NCBI GenBank assembly: GCA_934565415.1
Contig: CAKTHQ010000003.1
Coordinates: 34,202-98,201 of the forward strand
Source of the DNA: an uncultured Oscillospiraceae bacterium
GTDB taxonomy: Bacteria; Bacillota; Clostridia; Oscillospirales; Oscillospiraceae
DNA length: 64,000 nt
Direction: 5' to 3'
The first letter of the stretch is position 1; every line of letters begins with the position of its first letter. Below the pieces are notes generated by a model that saw only the letters and a program-made list of their open reading frames with translations, ran no database searches and was not told the origin of the DNA. Position numbers and translations under genes: made by a program. This document shows, piece after piece, positions 51,656 through 59,211 of the stretch.

Positions 51656-52123
51656 ATGTTAAATGGAATCCATGTTTCTTCCCCCATCGGGGTTCTCTAC
51701 CTGGAAGCGGACGAAAAGGGGCTGACGCAAGTGCTGTTTGATGGGGAAACCCATCCCGGCCCGGACCGGGAAAGCCCGATCCTTACCCAGGCGAAGACCT
51801 GGCTGGAAGACTATTTTTCCGGCAAAGAACCGGGCCCCCTGCCACCGCTGCATCCCGTGGGCACCCCCTTCCGGCAGCAGGTGTGGCTGCTGCTGCTGGA
51901 AATTCCCTATGGACAAACCACTACCTATGGCGCTTTGGCAAAGGAACTGGAACGCATCCAGGGGAAAAGGGCCTCCGCCCGGGCCGTCGGCGGGGCCGTA
52001 GGGCACAACCCGATCCCAATTTTTATCCCCTGCCATCGTGTTGTAGGTGCGGACGGAAGTTTGACCGGGTTTTCCGGGGGAATGGAAAAAAAGGTCGTGC
52101 TGCTGGGGATCGAGAAGAAATAA
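51656..52123 (+). CDS. ogt: Methylated-DNA-protein cysteine methyltransferase
   Basis: 155 residues. It removes alkyl groups from O6-alkylguanine by transfer to its own cysteine. The active site IPCHRVV is near residue 125 (Cys126), with RAVGGAVGHNPI and the helix-turn-helix YGQTTTYGALAKELE before it. The ATG at 51656 is nine bases from GGAGG; the ATG at 51650 would be too close. Monocistronic as far as can be seen. Confidence 0.94.
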   Translation: MLNGIHVSSPIGVLYLEADEKGLTQVLFDGETHPGPDRESPILTQAKTWLEDYFSGKEPGPLPPLHPVGTPFRQQVWLLLLEIPYGQTTTYGALAKELERIQGKRASARAVGGAVGHNPIPIFIPCHRVVGADGSLTGFSGGMEKKVVLLGIEKK

Positions 52124-52196
52124 TTTTTGTCCACCCACCCTCCAAATCCGTATTGTATAGGTGTAAGGCCCTTACAAATACAAAGGAGTGAATCCA

Positions 52197-52757
52197 TTGG
52201 AAGATACCCAGATCATCGACTTGTTTTTTGACCGGTCTGAGCAGGCCATTGCCCAGAGCCAGAAAAAATACGGGTCCTACCTCAAGCAGATTTCCGGAAA
52301 CATTCTGGGAAGCCCCGAGGATACGGAGGAAATTCTCAACGATGCCCTTCTGGCGGCCTGGAATACCATCCCGCCCAGAAAGCCGGAGGTTTTAAAATAC
52401 TACCTCAGCGGCATCGTGCGGAACCTGAGCTTCAAGCGGGCGGAGTACCGGAACGCCGGAAAGCGGAAAAGCAGCGCCCAGGTATTGCTGTCGGAGCTGG
52501 AGGAATGCATCCCGGACGACCGTATTGGCCCGGAAGAGACATTGGAGGCCCGGGAGACGGCCAAGTACCTGAATGCCTATTTGGGGACCTTGGCCCCGGA
52601 GGACCGGAAGCTCTTTTTAGGCCGGTACTATCTGGGGCAAACGGCGCCGACCCTGGCAAAGCGGCATGGGATGACGACCCGGCAGGTAAAGTACAGGCTG
52701 ACCAAGCTGCGGGAAGGGCTGAAAACGGCGCTGCAAAAAGAAGGGGTGGAGCTATGA
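52197..52757 (+). CDS. ECF-like sigma-70 family factor
   Basis: 186 residues. Region 2 is visible as LGSPEDTEEILNDALLAAWNTIPP ... LSGIVRNLSFKRAE and region 4 as GRYYLGQTAPTLAKRHGMTTRQVKYRLTKLREGL. TTG 52197 has AAAGGAG eight bases upstream and gives MEDTQIIDLFF; the GTG at 52188 lies inside the ribosome-binding site. The ATGA overlap with the next gene links it to a membrane partner, the usual sigma/anti-sigma arrangement. Confidence 0.85.
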   Translation: MEDTQIIDLFFDRSEQAIAQSQKKYGSYLKQISGNILGSPEDTEEILNDALLAAWNTIPPRKPEVLKYYLSGIVRNLSFKRAEYRNAGKRKSSAQVLLSELEECIPDDRIGPEETLEARETAKYLNAYLGTLAPEDRKLFLGRYYLGQTAPTLAKRHGMTTRQVKYRLTKLREGLKTALQKEGVEL

Positions 52758-53497
52758 AAGCAAACGACTTAAACCGGGCACTGAACTATGTGGACGATCG
52801 GTATCTTGCGGAATTGGATCCTCCGGAACAGGAGTGTATCCCTATGAAAAATCGGAAAAGAATCGTGCATCTTTTGGTGGCAGCGGCGGTGATCGCCCTG
52901 CTGTCCGTGACGGCTTACGCCACGGATGTGTTTGGCATCCGGTCTTTGGAATCCGGGGGAAAAAGCACCCAGTATGCCAGCTTTGCGGATATGGACAAGG
53001 CCATGGCCCAGGCGGGCTTCCAGGCAGACTGCAAGGAAGAATTCGGCAATGGGTTCCGGTTTGCAAATGCTTCGGTGGATGAGACCGTTGGAAGAGACGA
53101 AAACGGCAAGAAGGCTTTGGTGTACCAGGACCTGAGCGTGACCTACAAAAATGATGCGGGTCAGCGCGTGATTTTCTACGCCCACAGGGACATGGAAGAA
53201 ATCCCCCAGGACGACCATCCCGCCCAGAACACCTGGGATGTCCAGGGAATTACGGTCAACTACTACCTGGATCACTACAAGTTTGTCCCTGCGGACTACA
53301 AGCTGTCCGAAGAGGAACAGGCCTGGCAGGAGATCCCCGGAAATTACATTTCCTTTGGCTCTGACCAGGTAGAGGAAACAAACATGGCCTTTCTGGGCTG
53401 GACCAAGGATGGTATCAGATATACGCTCATGGATTTCCATGCTCAGGTGTCCGCGGAAAGCCTTTACACTATGGCCCAGGAGCTGATCGCCCAATAA
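52754..53497 (+). CDS. Membrane-anchored partner of the sigma factor (putative anti-sigma)
   Basis: 247 residues. The first 36 residues are cytosolic and could bind the sigma factor (NRALNYVDDRYLAEL); a hydrophobic segment at about 38-56 (IVHLLVAAAVIALLSVTAYA) anchors it, and the remaining 190 residues face outwards. The outer part has no recognised domain: it is acidic and beta-rich (VIFYAHRDMEE, YISFGSDQVEETNMAFLGW). Anti-sigma function is inferred from gene order and topology. Confidence 0.7.
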   Translation: MKANDLNRALNYVDDRYLAELDPPEQECIPMKNRKRIVHLLVAAAVIALLSVTAYATDVFGIRSLESGGKSTQYASFADMDKAMAQAGFQADCKEEFGNGFRFANASVDETVGRDENGKKALVYQDLSVTYKNDAGQRVIFYAHRDMEEIPQDDHPAQNTWDVQGITVNYYLDHYKFVPADYKLSEEEQAWQEIPGNYISFGSDQVEETNMAFLGWTKDGIRYTLMDFHAQVSAESLYTMAQELIAQ

Positions 53498-53502
53498 CCA
53501 CA

Positions 53503-53535
53503 AACCGCCTGCTTTTTTCGAGCAGGCGGTTTTTT
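53503..53535 (+). terminator. Terminator of the sigma operon
   Basis: AACCGCCTGCT at 53503-53513 pairs with AGCAGGCGGTT at 53521-53531, followed by TTTT. Confidence 0.9.
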
Positions 53536-53536
53536 G

Positions 53537-53565
53537 TGGACTTTGAGGGCAGGAGGGGGTATAAT
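53537..53565 (+). promoter_or_regulatory. Probable promoter of the cca gene
   Basis: A good TATAAT at 53560-53565 with a weak TGGACT at 53537-53542, spacer 17. Confidence 0.5.
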
Positions 53566-53637
53566 CAAACCGTGGCGGGCGGCTGGGTAGCTGCCCCTAC
53601 AGTATGTGTTAATTTCCCAACGAAAGGCAGGAACCCT

Positions 53638-54990
53638 ATGGAAAACCCAAATCGAACCATGGCCTACAAAATCGCTCAGGCGGTAGAGAATGCCGGGGGG
53701 CGGGCCTATTATGTAGGCGGCTTTGTCCGGGATGCCCTGCGGGGTCAGGAGAGCAAGGATGTGGATATAGAGGTCCACGGCGTTCCGGCCCCCCAACTGG
53801 AGGCCATTCTGGATACTCTGGGGGAGCGGACCCAGATGGGGGCCTCCTTTGGGGTGTACGGCCTGAAGCATTATGATATTGACATTGCCATGCCCCGGAA
53901 AGAGGAGGCCACCGGCCGGGGGCACCGGGATTTTGCGGTGTTTACGGACCCCTATCTGGGCACCCGGAAGGCCGCCATGCGGCGGGACTTTACCGTCAAT
54001 GCCCTGATGGAAGACGTCCTTACCGGGGAAATTCTGGACCCCTTTGGGGGGAGAGAGGACCTGGAAAAGGGTATCCTGCGCCATATAAACGACGCTTCCT
54101 TCGGGGAAGACCCCCTGCGGGTACTGCGGGGGGCACAGTTTGCCGCCCGGTTTGGCTTTACGGTAGCCCCGGAGACGGTGATGCTGTGCAAAACCATGGA
54201 CTTAACGCCCCTGCCCGGGGAGCGGGTATGGGGAGAGCTGCAAAAGGCTCTGCTGAAAGCGCCGAAGCCATCTGCCTTTTTTGAGACTCTGCGGGAAATG
54301 GACCAGCTGAAAATCTGGTTTCCGGAGGCGGAAGCCCTGGCGGGTGTCCCTCAGGAGCCAAGGTTTCACCCGGAGGGGGATGTATGGACCCACACCATGC
54401 TGGTCCTAGACCAGGCGGCCAGGCTGCGTGACCGGGCGAAAAATCCCATGGGCCTGATGCTTAGCGCATTGTGCCATGACTTCGGCAAGCGGGACACCAC
54501 AAGAATAGCCCCGGACCGGATCCGCTCTCTGGGCCATGAAAAGGCAGGCGTGCCCAGAGCCAAGACCTTCTTATTACGCATCACCCGGGAAAAGGCATTG
54601 TGCTGGTTTGTAACCAACATGGTCCTGCTGCATATGCGCCCTAACCAGCTGGCAGCCCAAAATTCCGGGACCAAGGCCTACTATAAGCTCTTTGACGAAA
54701 GCCTTTGCCCGGAGGACCTGCTGCTCCTTTCCAAAGCCGACGCCTTGGGCTGCGCTGTGGACCGGGACTACGGACCGACGGAAAATATCCTGCGGCAGCA
54801 GCTGGAAGAATACAGAGCGCTTTTGTCCCGCCCTTTTGTTCAGGGAGCGGACCTGGTAGAGGCGGGGTTTGCTCCGGGAAAGGACTTTGGCCCGGCCCTG
54901 GAATATGCCCACAAGCTAAGGCTTTCCGGGGTGGAAAAGAAAGAAGCCCTGGCCCAGACTATCCGGTTTTTGGAGCAGGGGAGGAAGTGA
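53638..54990 (+). CDS. cca: CCA tRNA nucleotidyltransferase / poly(A) polymerase family
   Basis: 450 residues. It adds or repairs the CCA end of tRNAs. The nucleotidyltransferase core YYVGGFVRDALRGQESKDVDIEVHG is at about residues 22-46, then RRDFTVNALMED and the nucleotide-selecting EDPLRVLRGAQFAARFG (about 160). An HD domain follows (HTMLVLDQA, LCHDFGK). AAAGGCAGG precedes ATG 53638; 34 upstream in-frame codons are rejected because they begin in the terminator region. The tRNA-Leu gene in this window already encodes CCA. Confidence 0.92.
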   Translation: MENPNRTMAYKIAQAVENAGGRAYYVGGFVRDALRGQESKDVDIEVHGVPAPQLEAILDTLGERTQMGASFGVYGLKHYDIDIAMPRKEEATGRGHRDFAVFTDPYLGTRKAAMRRDFTVNALMEDVLTGEILDPFGGREDLEKGILRHINDASFGEDPLRVLRGAQFAARFGFTVAPETVMLCKTMDLTPLPGERVWGELQKALLKAPKPSAFFETLREMDQLKIWFPEAEALAGVPQEPRFHPEGDVWTHTMLVLDQAARLRDRAKNPMGLMLSALCHDFGKRDTTRIAPDRIRSLGHEKAGVPRAKTFLLRITREKALCWFVTNMVLLHMRPNQLAAQNSGTKAYYKLFDESLCPEDLLLLSKADALGCAVDRDYGPTENILRQQLEEYRALLSRPFVQGADLVEAGFAPGKDFGPALEYAHKLRLSGVEKKEALAQTIRFLEQGRK

Positions 54991-55087
54991 CGGCTTTCTC
55001 CTTACCGCCGCAATCCGTTTTCCAAATCTGCCTGCGGCCTGCCGGATGACGGTGAGGCGGCGGGCACGGAGCCATTGAAAGAATAAG

Positions 55088-55158
55088 GAAAGGGACCGTT
55101 AAAAAACGGTGTCATTGGGCGTTGGCTCGGAATGACACCGCTTTTAACGGTCCTTTTT
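55088..55158. terminator. Long bidirectional terminator
   Basis: GGACCGTTAAAA (from 55093) pairs with TTTTAACGGTCC (from 55142), and ACGGTGTCATT (55106-55116) with AATGACACCG (55131-55140), forming a long interrupted stem flanked by A and T tracts between converging genes. Confidence 0.88.
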
Positions 55159-55170
55159 GGGGGCTGCAGG

Positions 55171-57162
55171 TTACTCTGCGGAAGTATAGATAGTGCCGTC
55201 TTCTACGGTAAACAGAGCCAGGTCAGAGGAGTAGCTTTCGCCGGTCTGGTCTACCATGTCGAAGCACAGGGCAAAGGTGCCGTCGCCCAGGCTTTCTTCG
55301 GCAAAGGCGGTGTGCTCGGTGACGGTAACGGTTTCGCCTTCGTACAGCTCCGGCTCAGCGTCGTCGCCGGAAAGCTCCATCATATAGTGCAGCAGCGTCA
55401 CCCGGTCTCCGGGCTGAAGCTGCCGCAGATTCCGGTCGGCCATGCCGTTATCCTCGATGCCCTGCCGGGCCCCCATAATCTGGAAGGACTCGGTATCGTA
55501 TCGGTAAGCTACCCGCAGCTGGTACTTTTCCCCATTCAGGAGGATGGGGACGGAGTAGAGGTTGTAGTTATCCCCCTCGTAGATCAGCTCCGTGTAGCAC
55601 AGAGCCCCGTCCAGGCAGCCCCAGACGCCCCGGAAGTTATCCCGGAAAATACCGGCATCCCAGTCCGCATCCAAATCATTGTCGTAGCCCAGCATCAAAA
55701 TCAAATCGGCTTCTTCATCTACATAATACAGGTCAAAGTATACACCCTGGAGCAATGCGGCTGCATCGGCGCCGATGTCCAGTACGGCGTTTCCGTTGTC
55801 GTCCACATACAGGGGATGGTCTGCCAGCCCCAGGTCCCGGGCGGATTCCACCGGGGCGGCGCTGTCGATGTCCAGACCCTCCTGGGAGAGGTAGGCCAGA
55901 CCGTCCTGGCTCAGGCTGCCGGAAAGGGCATATTCATACAGATACCCCATGGATTTGCTGGATCCCAGGCCGACAAAGGCTTCCGCCCCCTCCATCTCGC
56001 CGCTGTAGGGGTAGTAGCAGGACAGGCCTGTGGCTTTGTCCCGGTAGGGGCCGCTGACCCGGTATACCACGCAGGCATCCAGGGCATCCAGAACGGCCTG
56101 GGCAGAGCTCCCCAGAAGATCCTCCGTATTGCGGACCAGATCCCCCAGGTCTACCATATCGGTATAGCCCTGGTCGTCGGTGTTGCCGCCATAGTTTTCT
56201 GCCCGCCCCGCGCTGCGGCCCAGCTTGGCAAAGAACCGGCCATCGGCGGCTGCCTGGGTCAGGGCTTCCCGGCCCAGGGATTCGTAGGCCTCCGACAGAG
56301 GTGAAAGCTGCTGCAGGTTCACAACGGACAGGGTGGCTTCCTCCGCTTCGTCAATGTCCTCGCAGCCCTCCAGGTAGCTGTCGCAGATGGCCTGCCCCAG
56401 TTGGGCGCCGTTCATGGCAGGGTCGCAGCCCAGGGTGTATAGCCACTGGGTGTAGTTCCAGCCGCAGCCGGGTTCCGTTTCCTCGCTGGCTACCAGATAC
56501 CGGGTGCAGTCCTGGAGCATGAAGGCCGTATCCAGTGTGGCCATCAGGCAGGCATCAAAGCCCACCACATCCAGAGGCGGATTCTCCCGGGACAGGGTGC
56601 AGGCGCCGGCAATGGCACTGTAAATTTCCGGAAGGGACAGGGAGTCGTTGTCGTAATTTTCATCAAAGGCTACACCGCCCAGGCTGCCGCCGCCATGGTT
56701 CCAGAAGAGCAGCATAGTCCGGTCTGCCGGATAGTCCTGGGTACAGAATTGCAGAAAGTCCTCTAAGGTTTCCGGTGCGCCCATATTGGCATTGGGCAGT
56801 ACATCTACCGTTTCCAGCGTGTCCCCGGAGTAAACATACCGGCCCAGCTGCCCGGCCTCCACATCCGGATGGGACCAGGAGCTGCTGCCGCCGGTTTCAA
56901 TTACTACGGTCACGTTGTCCGGCAGGGAAACCTGCTGCATTTCTTCCAAATCGGCAGTGGCGGCCTGGTATTCGCTTTCCAGATCGGAGCCGCACAGGTA
57001 CCAGTAAATGGCCCAGCTTTCCCCTTGGGTGCGGTCTTCTGCGGCAGCTGCCGCCCCGGTGGATTCCGGTGTATCCTCCCAGCCCTCTTCCTCAGAGCAT
57101 CCAACCAAAGACAGCACCGTGCATATTACCAAAAGCACGGCCATCCATTTTTTGCGTTTCAT
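55171..57162 (-). CDS. Clostripain-family (C11) cysteine peptidase lipoprotein
   Basis: 663 residues. A lipoprotein signal ends in LSLVGC (Cys22). The peptidase C11 domain has WNHGGG with catalytic His156 and VGFDACLM with Cys205, and WAIYWYLCGSDLES at its start. Clostripains cleave after arginine or lysine; the surface-anchored homologues of gut bacteria are probably nutritional or self-processing. The C-terminal 250 residues form a domain I do not recognise, with DDNGNAVLDIG calcium-loop-like sequence. Monocistronic with its own promoter and terminator. Confidence 0.88.
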   Translation of the reverse strand: MKRKKWMAVLLVICTVLSLVGCSEEEGWEDTPESTGAAAAAEDRTQGESWAIYWYLCGSDLESEYQAATADLEEMQQVSLPDNVTVVIETGGSSSWSHPDVEAGQLGRYVYSGDTLETVDVLPNANMGAPETLEDFLQFCTQDYPADRTMLLFWNHGGGSLGGVAFDENYDNDSLSLPEIYSAIAGACTLSRENPPLDVVGFDACLMATLDTAFMLQDCTRYLVASEETEPGCGWNYTQWLYTLGCDPAMNGAQLGQAICDSYLEGCEDIDEAEEATLSVVNLQQLSPLSEAYESLGREALTQAAADGRFFAKLGRSAGRAENYGGNTDDQGYTDMVDLGDLVRNTEDLLGSSAQAVLDALDACVVYRVSGPYRDKATGLSCYYPYSGEMEGAEAFVGLGSSKSMGYLYEYALSGSLSQDGLAYLSQEGLDIDSAAPVESARDLGLADHPLYVDDNGNAVLDIGADAAALLQGVYFDLYYVDEEADLILMLGYDNDLDADWDAGIFRDNFRGVWGCLDGALCYTELIYEGDNYNLYSVPILLNGEKYQLRVAYRYDTESFQIMGARQGIEDNGMADRNLRQLQPGDRVTLLHYMMELSGDDAEPELYEGETVTVTEHTAFAEESLGDGTFALCFDMVDQTGESYSSDLALFTVEDGTIYTSAE

Positions 57163-57207
57163 AAGAAAACCCCTTCTTTCTACAAGGAATGCTATATTTA
57201 TACACTT

Positions 57208-57236
57208 ATTCTATTATCAAATAAAAAAGAAGTCAA
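57208..57236 (-). promoter_or_regulatory. Promoter of the C11 peptidase gene
   Basis: On the minus strand, TTGACT (57231-57236) and TAGAAT (57208-57213) with a 17-base spacer. It abuts the membrane-protein fragment at 57232. Confidence 0.65.
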
Positions 57237-57516
57237 GGGGGAAATTGCCACACTGGAAGCCTCCAAGGGCTCCACGGCGGTGGCTGTATCTCTGACCTGC
57301 GGCCTGCTGGGCTGCGCCTTTATGGCTGGCTCCGTCTTTGCGGTTACGGCAGAGCCCCCGATTATCTGGCTGACGGTGCTGCTGGCCATTCCCGGTTTTG
57401 CGCTCTGGGGGCTTACCTAATGTTACACTTTCCTATGGTACATGGTCATGTTCCTGAAAGCCTACCAGCCGCCCAAGGAACTCAAGTATGAAATTGATTT
57501 AAGCGCACCTCAGTAA
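57232..57516 (+). pseudogene. Small membrane protein fragment with internal stop
   Basis: An open frame from 57232 reads KGEIATLEASKGSTAVAV and two hydrophobic helices (VSLTCGLLGCAFMAGSVFAV, IWLTVLLAIPGFALWGL), then TAA at 57418, then continues in the same frame as CYTFLWYMVMFLKAYQPPKEL to TAA 57514. There is no start codon or ribosome-binding site: the front is missing at the peptidase promoter. I read it as a decayed gene of unknown family. Confidence 0.65.
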
Positions 57517-57531
57517 TTCGCAACAATGAGG

Positions 57532-57562
57532 AAGCATTTGCTTTTAACGGCAGATGCTTTTT
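57532..57562 (+). terminator. Intrinsic terminator
   Basis: AAGCATTTGC at 57532-57541 pairs with GCAGATGCTT at 57550-57559 (one mismatch), then TTTTC. Confidence 0.65.
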
Positions 57563-57581
57563 CTATACACAAAACAGAAAG

Positions 57582-57695
57582 GAAGTCGATTTTATCACAA
57601 ACGAAGAATTAAACACCCTGCTCTACCAAAAGATGTCTGCAGAACAGGAACGCTACCGGCAGTATCTTCTGGCGCTGCCCCCGGAGGAAAGATAG
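57582..57695 (+). pseudogene. DUF3848-like fragment from a conjugative element
   Basis: The frame KEVDF-ITNEELNTLLYQKMSAEQER-YRQYLLALPPEE ends at TAG 57693. It resembles the N-terminus of DUF3848 proteins, which occur in integrative conjugative elements of Clostridia; the rest of that protein is missing. No start codon precedes it, although an AGGAAG site is present. Confidence 0.5.
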
Positions 57696-57729
57696 CAATG
57701 GCATATTTTACCCCGGAGGAAATTCAGCA

Positions 57730-57813
57730 GGCTACGCCCACGCCACCCCGGGCATGAAAAAAGAAAGCGCCAAGCGCATGACGGAATTCATCCGCTCTGT
57801 GCAAGGCGCATAG
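57730..57813 (+). pseudogene. Tyrosine recombinase C-terminal remnant
   Basis: The frame GYAHATPGMKKESAKRMTEF ending at TAG 57811 matches the extreme C-terminus of Tn916/phage-type tyrosine integrases, after the catalytic Tyr (typically TYxHxTxxMKxxSAxRM). All catalytic parts are gone. It lies next to repeated GTGGTCAA motifs and tRNA-end direct repeats, consistent with the end of an excised or collapsed element. Confidence 0.6.
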
Positions 57814-57822
57814 GGAAATGAG

Positions 57823-58294
57823 TTGACCACAAAATTTCCCTGTTGTGGTCAAAATTGTGGTCAAGCGAAAAGCGGCTTGAAAGTCTGGAACTTTTCAGCC
57901 GCAAAATCAGCCGCTTTCCCGCAAAAATAAAAGAAATCCTGCACCAAATCAGGTGTGGGATTGGTGGGGGAAGGTGGATTCGATTGCCTGTTTTGCAAAG
58001 TAAAACAGTATGGTGAAAACCAGTTTTCGAACTGGTTTTCCAATATGCCGCTGGCATATTGGATCAAAGTGGGTTCGAATTCACTTCCCGAATTCCGCGC
58101 AGAAAAAGGCACCACCTGACGGTGATGCCTTTTTCTGGTGGGGGAAGGTGGATTCGAATTTTGTTAGGTGTGTCTATTATAACTTTTTAGGCCAATATAG
58201 CAGGATTACATTTTGATAACAGGGTGTTTTCGTGATATTCTGTCTATTCCTTTTACTTGTTTTTCATCGTGATTGTGGTCAGGGTTGTGGTCAA
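57823..58294. repeat. Element-end repeats: GTGGTCAA motifs and direct repeats
   Basis: GTGGTCAA or its complement occurs at 57823 (inverted), 57845, 57857, 58275 (7 of 8) and 58287. Between these clusters a 22-base direct repeat, TGGTGGGGGAAGG followed by TGGATTCGA, occurs at 57962-57983 and 58136-58157; read on the minus strand it is a tRNA T-loop and acceptor end finishing in CCA. Two perfect hairpins lie between (58015-58040 and 58040-58062). This is the layout of integrase arm sites around attachment sites. Confidence 0.6.
58101..58136 (-). terminator. tRNA-type terminator next to the tRNA 3' fragment
   Basis: AGAAAAAGGCACCACC at 58101-58116 pairs with CGGTGATGCCTTTTTCT (58120-58136). 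On the minus strand it follows directly after the CCA of the 22-base tRNA-end repeat, as a terminator follows a tRNA gene; the tRNA body itself is absent. Confidence 0.6.
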
Positions 58295-58696
58295 CGCCCT
58301 GACTTCAGTCACGTTTTTATTTCCGGATTCCTTTTTTCGTAGAGCCAATTCGCACAATTACTTGTTTCTATTGCTAACCCTGGAGTGCTCTTGAAACAGG
58401 AGATTTCGAAATACCTAAACAGGCAACCATGCTCTGACGGATATTGCTAAATACCATCATCCCGAGCTGCTGGGGTATGAGATCCAGAACTGGATGTGGA
58501 ATTGGTCTACCATCGAATTATGGGCTTTGGGAGAAGCTGAACGACCCGCAATGAAACAGGCAGCAACAGCTTTGCCATGACGACCAAGAAGTGGATCGAT
58601 GACACGGGTGCTGGCGGGAGAGCATTTCCTTTTGATAGGAGATTTGTCAAGGGTATGCTCTTCTTGAAAACACAATTTCAAAATCATTATATGAAT
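58158..58696. other. Gene-poor remnant sequence
   Basis: About 540 bases of lower-GC sequence. A frame near 58455-58575 (PELLGYEIQNWMWNWSTIEL) looks protein-like but has no start and is not recognised. The rest shows no gene. It is probably debris of the inserted element. Confidence 0.4.
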
Positions 58697-58727
58697 GAGT
58701 CAGTCCTCCGGGCCTGGCTCTTTTTTC
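58697..58727 (+). terminator. Intrinsic terminator
   Basis: GAGTCAG at 58697-58703 pairs with CTGGCTC at 58714-58720 (one wobble), with an inner TCC/GGG pairing, followed by TTTTTTCTT. It marks the left limit of the kdp block. Confidence 0.7.
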
Positions 58728-58755
58728 TTAAAGACTTATACAGTCTTCGTTTGGA

Positions 58756-58807
58756 TTGCAAAGCCATAATACCGCTTAATACTTTTAGCGGTATTATGGC
58801 TTTGCAA
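58756..58807 (+). promoter_or_regulatory. 21-bp perfect hairpin in the kdp leader
   Basis: Bases 58756-58776 are the exact inverted repeat of 58787-58807, with a ten-base AT-rich loop and no T run. It lies just upstream of the first kdp-leader ORF. It may be a transcript-level control element, an operator or an element end; it does not match the c-di-AMP riboswitch known from some kdp leaders. Confidence 0.55.
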
Positions 58808-58829
58808 GAAAGAAATGAGGTGAACAATT

Positions 58830-59020
58830 ATGAGCATTATAAATGCGGTGAGAAGATTTGAACAGCGATTTGACACAAATGCGGAGCGTTTTATTTGGCA
58901 TATCCGCTACTTGGCTTCATCTGCATCTTTGTTGGAATGCCATTACTGGGTTTGGCGTGTGTCTGTATCAGTACAATCGTTATCGCCTTTCCAATGGCAT
59001 ACATTTTAGGTTGGTTGTGA
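58830..59020 (+). pseudogene. Frameshifted small membrane-protein ORF before kdpF
   Basis: ATG 58830 has a good GAGGTG site and reads MSIINAVRRFEQRFDTNAER; a -1 shift near 58893 is needed to enter the frame that encodes FYLAYPLLGFICIFVGMPLL and then an evident second membrane segment ending in AYILGW with TGA at 59018. In the unshifted frame the membrane character is lost. The CGTTTTATTT stretch at the junction could be a slip site, a mutation or a sequencing error. Confidence 0.55.
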
Positions 59021-59118
59021 GCTTTATTTCATCTTTAACCCCACCCCAAATGACTAATGCCGCTTTTAGATGAAAGGCTTTATGATATTGGGGATAACAA
59101 AATAGGAGGATGAATCTT

Positions 59119-59211
59119 ATGCAAATGCTAATTGCACTCATAGGTGTATGTGCAGCAGCAATGCTGCTGTGGTATGTCTATATTTTAATGAAGGGAGATG
59201 ATCAGGCATGA
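59119..59211 (+). CDS. kdpF: KdpF, small subunit of the K+-transporting ATPase
   Basis: 30 residues forming one membrane helix (LIALIGVCAAAMLLWYVYILM), too short for most gene finders. KdpF stabilises the KdpFABC complex. AGGAGG precedes the ATG, and the stop overlaps the kdpA start as ATGA. Length, topology and position are exactly those of KdpF. Confidence 0.88.
   Translation: MQMLIALIGVCAAAMLLWYVYILMKGDDQA

Noticed and set aside
58664-58692. Promoter TTGAAA-17-TTATAT for kdp
   Set aside because: A terminator begins five bases after the -10, so transcripts would stop at once; the kdp promoter must lie elsewhere, probably between 58728 and 58830.
58600-59118. c-di-AMP (ydaO) riboswitch before kdp
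   Set aside because: I looked for the conserved ydaO core because it controls some kdp operons; none of its GC-rich motifs is present.
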